Shown here: one piece after another, positions 5,517 through 10,352 of the stretch | Position numbering within the stretch: the first letter of the stretch is position 1 | How the letters are laid out: the number at the start of each line of letters is the position of its first letter | Assembly (NCBI GenBank): GCA_030642635.1 | Contig: DAOWNK010000095.1 | Span: forward strand, 1-10,352 | Source: Pirellulales bacterium | Lineage (GTDB): Bacteria; Planctomycetota; Planctomycetia; Pirellulales; Thermoguttaceae | DNA length: 10,352 nucleotides | Reading direction: 5' to 3' | The notes under the pieces: generated by a model | What the model was told of the DNA's origin: nothing | The model's database searches: none | The model's input: only the letters and a program-made list of their open reading frames with translations | Made by a program: the position numbers and the translations under genes

Positions 5517-6986
5517 ATGTCCAAACAAACGCGCCGCACATTTCTCAAGCGCGCCGCGACCACCGCCGGCGTTGCGACCGGGCTTACCATCGCCGGCACG
5601 AAGACCTCCGGCCGGGTGATCGGCGCCAACGACACGGTCCGTGTTGGTGTAGTCGGCATCCACGGCCGCGGCAGGGCGCACATGGGAGCCTTTGCCAAGA
5701 TGAAAGGAGTTCAGGTCACTCACCTGGTCGATCCCGACAGCCGGCTGTTTCAGTCACGCTCCGAATCTATAAAAAGACTTGGCGGAAATACACCAAAATG
5801 TTTCCAAGACATCCGCGAAGCACTGGCCGATAAGGAACTCGATGCAATCTCGGTAGCCACGTGCAACCATTGGCATTCGTTGATCACCATCTGGGGTTGC
5901 CAGGCCGGCAAAGACGTTTACGTCGAGAAGCCGTGCAGCCACAACGTTTTCGAGGGCCGCAAGTGCGTCGAGGCCGCCAGGAAGTACGAGCGCATTGTTC
6001 AACACGGCTCGCAAAGCCGCGCAGATAAAAATTGGGCAAAACAGACGGCAGCCGTCAAAAGCGGAAAGTACGGCAAGCTGCTGATCGCTAAGGGATACTG
6101 CTGTAAGGTCAGGTGGAGCATCGGCTACAAGGAACCGAAGGAACCGCCAAAGGAACTCGATTACAATCTCTGGCTCGGTCCGGCGCCCATGCAGCCGTAC
6201 AACGAAAACTTTGTACACTACAACTGGCACTGGTTCTGGGATTTCGGCAACGGAGACATGGGCAACCAGGGTGTCCACCAGGTAGACCTCTGCCGCTGGG
6301 CCATTCCGGACGGCACGCTGCCGAAGAGTGTTGTCACGCTGGGCGGCCGCTGGGTCGAAACGCCAGGCTACAAGGATCAGGGCGAGACGCCAAATATGGA
6401 GCTTTCCGTGTTCGACTACGGCGATACGCTTTTGGTCTTCGAGACACGCGGACTGACCAGAAAAAAAGGCCCCAACGGCACTAAGGTGTTCCCGTTCAAG
6501 GTGGACGTCGACTATTATCTCGAAGATGGTAAGATCGTCGGCGGCAAGTTCTATCCCAACGGGAGCGACAAGGGTGAGCCGCTCGGGGACGTCGACTACC
6601 ATGTCGAGCCGGGCGGAATCTTCAAAAACTTCATCGATTGTGTCCGAAACCGAAAACGTGAGAAACTCTGTGCCGACATACTGGAAGCACACTACTCCAG
6701 CGCGTTGTGCCACCTTGGCAATATCTCGTACCGGCTGGGTAAACAGGTTCCGTTCGGCGACTTGCCGGAACAGTTCGGTGAGAACCGCCAGACCAAAGAG
6801 TCGTTCGATATGATCAAGGAGAACCTGGTCGGTGCGCTCGGCATGGACCTGAGCAAAGAGACCTACCAACTCGGCCCGAAGTTAGAGTTCGACGTCAAGA
6901 CCGAGAAGTTCATCGACAACGCCCGGGCCGACAATCTGCTTACACGCGATTATCGCAAGCCGTTTGTAGTGCCGGAGGTGGTGTAA
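5517..6986 (+). CDS. Tat-exported Gfo/Idh/MocA family oxidoreductase
   Basis: A 489-residue NAD(P)-dependent sugar or inositol oxidoreductase. The N-terminus MSKQTRRTFLKRAATTAG is a twin-arginine signal (R6, R7), with a hydrophobic stretch to about residue 27, so the protein is probably folded with its cofactor and exported, as is common in planctomycete members. The Rossmann domain covers about 40-165: VRVGVVGIHGRGRAH (a glycine-rich loop with a variant spacing), NHWH at 117-120 and the cofactor-proximal YVEKP at 135-139. The C-terminal alpha/beta substrate domain follows, with GNQGVHQVD at 249-257 (H254 and D257 match the usual HxxxD/HxxD catalytic region). The substrate cannot be read from sequence. 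The divergent position next to xylA suggests a carbohydrate. Its stop lies five bases from the converging stop of the DUF4058 gene. The start is chosen by ribosome site and Tat motif. Confidence 0.92.
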   Translation: MSKQTRRTFLKRAATTAGVATGLTIAGTKTSGRVIGANDTVRVGVVGIHGRGRAHMGAFAKMKGVQVTHLVDPDSRLFQSRSESIKRLGGNTPKCFQDIREALADKELDAISVATCNHWHSLITIWGCQAGKDVYVEKPCSHNVFEGRKCVEAARKYERIVQHGSQSRADKNWAKQTAAVKSGKYGKLLIAKGYCCKVRWSIGYKEPKEPPKELDYNLWLGPAPMQPYNENFVHYNWHWFWDFGNGDMGNQGVHQVDLCRWAIPDGTLPKSVVTLGGRWVETPGYKDQGETPNMELSVFDYGDTLLVFETRGLTRKKGPNGTKVFPFKVDVDYYLEDGKIVGGKFYPNGSDKGEPLGDVDYHVEPGGIFKNFIDCVRNRKREKLCADILEAHYSSALCHLGNISYRLGKQVPFGDLPEQFGENRQTKESFDMIKENLVGALGMDLSKETYQLGPKLEFDVKTEKFIDNARADNLLTRDYRKPFVVPEVV

Positions 6987-6991
6987 GGCTT

Positions 6992-7780
6992 TTACCGCAT
7001 CCCCTTTGCACGGAGCAGTTCATCCGTCCAGGCGGCGTCGGAAGAACCGAGCGGAGGGTTTGGATCGGACTGATAATCCAGATCGTCGTAGCGGCCGTTT
7101 CGGTAGCATTGGTCGATCAGCGCTTGCAGGTCGAGCGGCAGGTCGGCGTCGGTTTCTCGCAATGGGATGCGGATCACTGGCAAACGCTCGCTAAGCGGCG
7201 CCCGATATACCTCGACTATAGTCGGCTTCCAGCCACGTTGCACGCACACCTGGTACGTGGTGCGATGTGGCGGCGGGATGCGCTCGGGCGGCAAAACGAG
7301 CACCCGCCGGCCGGTCCGGGTCAGGTCGATCTCGACCAGGCTAATCCCGGCCTTTCTGACTTCGCGCTGCTTCCTTAGATAAAGGTCTTGACCTTTGCCC
7401 GGCAATTTGTTCGACGGGCTGAGGAATTCGATCACCGTGATAACGCGATTGCCCGAGGCGGCGTCAACGATTTCGACGTAGCCCTGAGAGATCGGCTCGT
7501 CGATATGCACCAGCAGCGGTTCACACACGGCAAGGCCGCTTTGCGATACGGCGGCAGCCGGCTGCGATAAAGCACCACGGTCGACGACGTGAACGTCGGG
7601 ATAGAGACTGCGGTACTCGGAATCGTCCGACTCGACGAACACACGCTCTTCTACCCGGGCGCGAAGCTCTTCCGGTAAGTCGGGTTGTAATTTATCTCCT
7701 GTATAGGTGATAAGCCGATGATGCACCTCACACCAATACTGCTCCAAATACGGGTCCATGCCTGGAAACGGGCTTTCCAT
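6992..7780 (-). CDS. DUF4058 family protein, possible PD-(D/E)XK nuclease relative
   Basis: A 262-residue protein with the family's diagnostic start (SPFPGMDPYLE at 3-13) and typical length. No function is established for DUF4058. The core has PD at 61-62, then TVIEFLSPSNK at 115-125, a conserved K137/Q138 in LRKQREV, and AGISLVEIDLTR at 144-155. This order (PD, a strand with E-x-x-SP, a helix with Lys, then Gly and a final strand) matches the Uma2 protein in this window, and suggests, but does not prove, a PD-(D/E)XK nuclease fold. There is no signal peptide or membrane segment. A GGGAG site precedes the ATG at 7780. The gene lies 47 bases downstream of a Phd-type antitoxin in the same direction, where a toxin gene would normally sit. 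Confidence 0.85.
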   Translation of the reverse strand: MESPFPGMDPYLEQYWCEVHHRLITYTGDKLQPDLPEELRARVEERVFVESDDSEYRSLYPDVHVVDRGALSQPAAAVSQSGLAVCEPLLVHIDEPISQGYVEIVDAASGNRVITVIEFLSPSNKLPGKGQDLYLRKQREVRKAGISLVEIDLTRTGRRVLVLPPERIPPPHRTTYQVCVQRGWKPTIVEVYRAPLSERLPVIRIPLRETDADLPLDLQALIDQCYRNGRYDDLDYQSDPNPPLGSSDAAWTDELLRAKGMR

Positions 7781-7827
7781 GGAAAATCTCCCAATTTAGG
7801 TAGTCGAACAATCGAGCACAAAGCGTT

Positions 7828-8070
7828 TCAAAATCGCCGTCCTTCCCGAATCATCTCTCGTATAGAAAGATGACCGAGCATACGCCCGTTACGAAACTGC
7901 CTGATTGCCTCTACGGTCGCCTTCAGATCGTGCTGCATTTCAGACACCACGGGAACTAATTTTGCAATGGGCACACCATGGCGAGTGATAGTAATCTGCT
8001 CGCCGTTTACGACCCGTTGCAATAGTTGCGACAGGTGCGTTTTGGCTTCGTACGAACCGACGGTATTCAT
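7828..8070 (-). CDS. Phd/YefM family antitoxin-like protein without adjacent classical toxin
   Basis: An 80-residue protein that is a clear Phd/YefM match: NTVGSYEAKTHLSQLLQRV at 2-20 (the DNA-binding dimer core), then GEQITITRHGVPIAKLVPV at 23-41. The C-terminal half (about 45-80, RQFRNGRMLGHLSIREMIREGRRF) is the toxin-binding region in the family. Such proteins repress their own operon and neutralise a VapC, Doc or YoeB toxin. None follows here: the next gene is DUF4058. A very strong ribosome site (AGGAGG, seven bases from the ATG) precedes it. The start is secure. It may be a solitary antitoxin, a remnant, or the regulator of a module with DUF4058. Confidence 0.92.
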   Translation of the reverse strand: MNTVGSYEAKTHLSQLLQRVVNGEQITITRHGVPIAKLVPVVSEMQHDLKATVEAIRQFRNGRMLGHLSIREMIREGRRF

Positions 8071-8077
8071 GTGACCA

Positions 8078-8083
8078 CCTCCT
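8078..8083 (-). promoter_or_regulatory. Strong ribosome binding site of the Phd-type gene
   Basis: The minus strand reads AGGAGG (extending to AGGAGGTG), seven bases before the ATG at 8070. High translation of the first gene is usual for antitoxin-first operons. Confidence 0.75.
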
Positions 8084-8094
8084 ATCAGACTGGT

Positions 8095-8132
8095 CTTAGA
8101 TTAGGTTAGTACACCTTGCCACACATTGCAAG
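8095..8132. promoter_or_regulatory. Repeats upstream of the Phd-type gene, possible autoregulatory operator
   Basis: Two small structures lie in the 102-base gap before the gene. Positions 8095-8109 are three tandem NTTAG units (CTTAG, ATTAG, GTTAG). Positions 8115-8132 are an inverted repeat, CTTGC, eight bases, GCAAG. Phd-family proteins bind operator repeats just upstream of their own start, so the position fits. No convincing -10/-35 pair was found nearby. The motifs are short and could be chance. Confidence 0.35.
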
Positions 8133-8172
8133 CCGTATTCTACCAAATTTCGTGCCGACAGTAGCCTTGCAC

Positions 8173-10341
8173 TCACTCTTTCGGCCGCTTCAGCGGCTGA
8201 AATTGCATGGTGGTTTGTTCCGCCGTGCGGACCGCCTCAACGGCGTCCTTATAGAACTTTTCCTGGGCACGAACCGCCCGGCCCTTCCGAACGACCGGCT
8301 TGTACGCGCCGTCGCTTTGCAGAACACTAGCCTTGACGTTGTCGGCGAAAAACACCTTCAGCATATCGACCAGGCGCCGCCGAAGGTTCGCGTCGGTTAC
8401 GGGAAACAGAATTTCCAGCCGATCCACCAGGTTGCGCTGCATCCAGTCGGCGCTGCTTAGATAAACTTCCTCGTGGCCGCCGTTGCTAAAATAAAAGATT
8501 CGGGCGTGCTCGAGAAACCGGTCGATGATGGACCGGACCTCGATGTTTTCCGAGACGCCCTTAACACCCGGCTTAAGGCAGCAGATGCCGCGGACGTTGA
8601 GTTTTATCTTCACTCCGGCCCGACTCGCGCGGTACAGTGCCTGGATGATCTCCGGGTCCTGGAGCGAGTTGGTCTTGGCCATGATAAACCCCGGTCGGTC
8701 GGTCGTGGCGGCACTGACCTCGCGGTCGATCAGATCGATGAACCGTTGCTTCAACCCGGTCGGTGCAATCGAGAACTTCGACCACCCGACCGTCTCCGAG
8801 TAACCTGTCAGCAGGTTGAAGAAGGCAGCCACGTCCGTGGCGATGTCGCGGTCGAAGGTCATCAGTCCGATATCGCTGTAGAGCCGGGCGGTCTTGTCGT
8901 TGTAGTTGCCGGTGGCCAGGTGTACGTATCGGCAGATTCGGTTGGCCTCGCGCCGGACGATCAGCAGCGCCTTGGCGTGCGTTTTCAGCCCGACAACACC
9001 GTAGATTACATGGCAGCCAGCGTCTTCGAGTCGTCGTGCCCAGCCTACGTTTCGGGCTTCGTCGAATCGTGCCCTAAGCTCGACCAGCACGGTTACTTCC
9101 TTGCCGTTGGTCGCAGCCGACTCCAACGCCCGAATTATCGGCGAATCGCCGCTCGTGCGGTACAACGTCTGCTTGACGGCCAGTACCTGCGGGTCTTCGG
9201 CCGCCTGCTCGACCAATCGGACCACCGGATCGAAGCTCTCGTATGGGTGGAACAACATCACGTCGCGGTCTTGCAGCGTGCTCCAAATGTCTTCCGATCC
9301 GATCAGGTCGCCTGCCGGCTGCGGCGGCCATTGCGGTGTCTTGAGCTTGTCGAAACCAGGCCGTTCGACGATCTCCCACAGTGCGGTCGCGTCCAACATG
9401 CCGTCGATCTCGTACACGTCGTCACGGCGTAGTTGGAGCCGATCGACAAGCCACTTTTTTATCCGGCGGTCCGGATCGGCCGAAACGGCAAGATGCACCG
9501 CGGCACGTCGGCGACGCTCCAACACGGCGTCCTCGACCGATTGCAGCAGGTCGTCGGCGTCGTCGTCGAGCATGGTCACATCGGCGTCGCGTGTAATGCG
9601 GAACTGTGCGGTGGCCGGCGCCTCGCAGCCGGGAAACAGCATCGCAACGTTCCCGGCAATAACGTCTTCCAACATGGCAAGATGCACGTCGCCGTTGCCG
9701 TCGTCGGCCGGCATGGTAATAAATCGCGGCAGTTGGCTCGGCACGGGCACAACGACGATCTTTTCGTTTTTCTTTGCGACTTTCTTGGCGGATTTTTTAG
9801 CGGCTTTCTTTTTTTCGATCTTCTCGCCGGCGGAAGGAGCAATTACAGCGGCAGTGTACAATTGCAACCCGGGCAACAGCGGGGCCGGGTCCAACTCTTC
9901 GACCGCCAGAGGCGTGAGTATCGGCATGATCTGCCTGGAAAAATAGCCTTGCAGAAATTGACGCTGCTGTGGCGTCCAGTCCTTCGGCCCGACCACGTGG
10001 ATGCCCTTTTTGGCGAGCCGCCGGAGCGCCTTGCGGATGCCCTCTGTCTGCTCAACGACCATGCGGTGTGCCCGGCGGCTGATCGCGGCAAGCTGCTCGA
10101 CGGGCGTCATGCCGGAGCGGTCTCGGCGTCGGACCCCCGCCGACCGTTGCTGCATAAGCCCGGCCACGCGGATCAGGAAGAACTCGTCGAGGTTCGAGCT
10201 GACGATCGCCAGAAACTTCAATCGTTCCAACAGCGGCAGGTTTTCTGAAAGTCCTTCACGCAACACGCGGTCGTTGAACTCCAGCCAACTTAGCTCGCGA
10301 TTGAAGTAAAGTTTCGGTGATTCGAATGGATTTTTGGGCAT
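8173..10341 (-). CDS. ppk1: Polyphosphate kinase 1
   Basis: A complete 722-residue Ppk1, which reversibly transfers the ATP gamma-phosphate to polyphosphate and acts in phosphate storage and stress tolerance. The four usual regions are present: an N-terminal helical domain (FNRELSWLEFNDRVL at 13-27, SSNLDEFF with ATP-contacting N50), the H domain (to about 320), and the two phospholipase-D-like C domains. Catalytic H455 is in LKTHAK and the second His, H612, in EHARIFYF. Metal/phosphate-binding R395 (TLYRTSGDSPI) and R425 (ELRARFDEARN) are intact, as are VHLATGNYND at 473-482 and YLSSADWMQRN at 627-637. An odd feature is a lysine/alanine-rich insertion at residues 173-194. The start at 10341 has no visible Shine-Dalgarno in the 11 bases before the window edge, but the N-terminus matches the family. 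The promoter lies outside. The next gene downstream starts 102 bases after the stop. Confidence 0.97.
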   Translation of the reverse strand: MPKNPFESPKLYFNRELSWLEFNDRVLREGLSENLPLLERLKFLAIVSSNLDEFFLIRVAGLMQQRSAGVRRRDRSGMTPVEQLAAISRRAHRMVVEQTEGIRKALRRLAKKGIHVVGPKDWTPQQRQFLQGYFSRQIMPILTPLAVEELDPAPLLPGLQLYTAAVIAPSAGEKIEKKKAAKKSAKKVAKKNEKIVVVPVPSQLPRFITMPADDGNGDVHLAMLEDVIAGNVAMLFPGCEAPATAQFRITRDADVTMLDDDADDLLQSVEDAVLERRRRAAVHLAVSADPDRRIKKWLVDRLQLRRDDVYEIDGMLDATALWEIVERPGFDKLKTPQWPPQPAGDLIGSEDIWSTLQDRDVMLFHPYESFDPVVRLVEQAAEDPQVLAVKQTLYRTSGDSPIIRALESAATNGKEVTVLVELRARFDEARNVGWARRLEDAGCHVIYGVVGLKTHAKALLIVRREANRICRYVHLATGNYNDKTARLYSDIGLMTFDRDIATDVAAFFNLLTGYSETVGWSKFSIAPTGLKQRFIDLIDREVSAATTDRPGFIMAKTNSLQDPEIIQALYRASRAGVKIKLNVRGICCLKPGVKGVSENIEVRSIIDRFLEHARIFYFSNGGHEEVYLSSADWMQRNLVDRLEILFPVTDANLRRRLVDMLKVFFADNVKASVLQSDGAYKPVVRKGRAVRAQEKFYKDAVEAVRTAEQTTMQFQPLKRPKE
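8179..8202 (-). terminator. Hairpin over the last codons of ppk1 (weak terminator or end-protecting stem)
   Basis: The coding strand reads TTTC-a-GCCGC-TGAA-GCGGC-c-GAAA: a stem of five plus four base pairs around one A-C mismatch, with a four-base loop. It overlaps the last codons before the TGA at 8173. There is no U-run after it, so it does not meet the intrinsic terminator pattern. It could stabilise the 3' end or partly separate ppk1 from the next gene. Confidence 0.35.
9760..9825 (-). other. Lysine/alanine-rich insertion encoded within ppk1
   Basis: Codons 173-194 encode a 22-residue run with 13 lysines and repeated AKK units (AAKKSAKKVAKK), flanked by normal Ppk1 sequence (TAAVIAPS before, VVVPVPSQLPRF after). 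In the Ppk1 proteins I know, these flanks are joined by a short variable loop with no such run. The coding DNA has several A-runs on the minus strand as a result. Confidence 0.85.
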
Positions 10342-10352
10342 AATGTAGTTTA

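Noticed and set aside
5754..6869. A 371-codon open frame on the minus strand, opposite the Gfo/Idh/MocA gene
   Set aside because: The translation has no domain features, and the plus-strand gene is clearly real, with Tat signal, EKP motif and ribosome site.
6978..6996. A GTAA-GGCTT-TTAC palindrome between the converging stops as a bidirectional terminator
   Set aside because: The stem is only four A/T-rich pairs with no flanking T-runs on either side, so it is too weak.
8473..10248. Two long plus-strand frames (8473-9432 and 9433-10248) opposite ppk1
   Set aside because: Both are mirror images of a conserved Ppk1 reading frame, with arginine-rich, motif-free translations.

Overview
The window looks like a chromosomal segment of a Planctomycetota bacterium (or a close relative in the PVC group). 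This is an inference from gene content, not from a marker gene. The clues are a Tat-exported Gfo/Idh/MocA oxidoreductase, a class II xylose isomerase, an FHA-GAF-SpoIIE phosphatase, and Uma2 and DUF4058 proteins, all frequent in large planctomycete genomes. Most coding DNA is GC-rich (one 60-base line inside the phosphatase gene is 65% GC). A short stretch around the PIN-domain gene is AT-richer (37% GC in one 60-base line), which suggests an acquired module.

Layout from left to right: (1) the 5' part of glcE, the FAD-binding subunit of glycolate oxidase, runs off the left edge; (2) a Uma2-family predicted nuclease lies 2 bases upstream of it; (3) a PIN-domain toxin-like gene overlaps by 137 bp an unlisted 58-codon gene that is probably its partner; (4) an FHA-GAF-PP2C/SpoIIE signalling phosphatase; (5) xylose isomerase xylA. 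All of these are on the minus strand, with gaps of under 100 bases, so one transcript could run from xylA to glcE. (6) A 219-bp divergent control region holds a good sigma70-like promoter for each side. (7) A Tat-signal Gfo/Idh/MocA oxidoreductase is the only plus-strand gene. (8) Converging on it from the right, on the minus strand, are a DUF4058 protein, a Phd/YefM-type antitoxin without an adjacent toxin, and (9) a nearly complete locus for polyphosphate kinase Ppk1, with its promoter beyond the right edge.

The functional themes are sugar handling (xylA and the divergent oxidoreductase), glycolate oxidation, polyphosphate and stress metabolism, a phosphatase-based signalling protein, and two small toxin-antitoxin-like islands. 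The points most worth a second look are: the matching motif layout of DUF4058 and Uma2, which puts a nuclease-like protein directly downstream of an orphan Phd antitoxin; the PIN gene that appears to have lost its normal stop codon and to carry a hexanucleotide expansion beside its active site; a histone-tail-like lysine/alanine insertion in Ppk1; and the divergent promoter region. I saw no rRNA, tRNA, CRISPR array, insertion sequence or replication origin.
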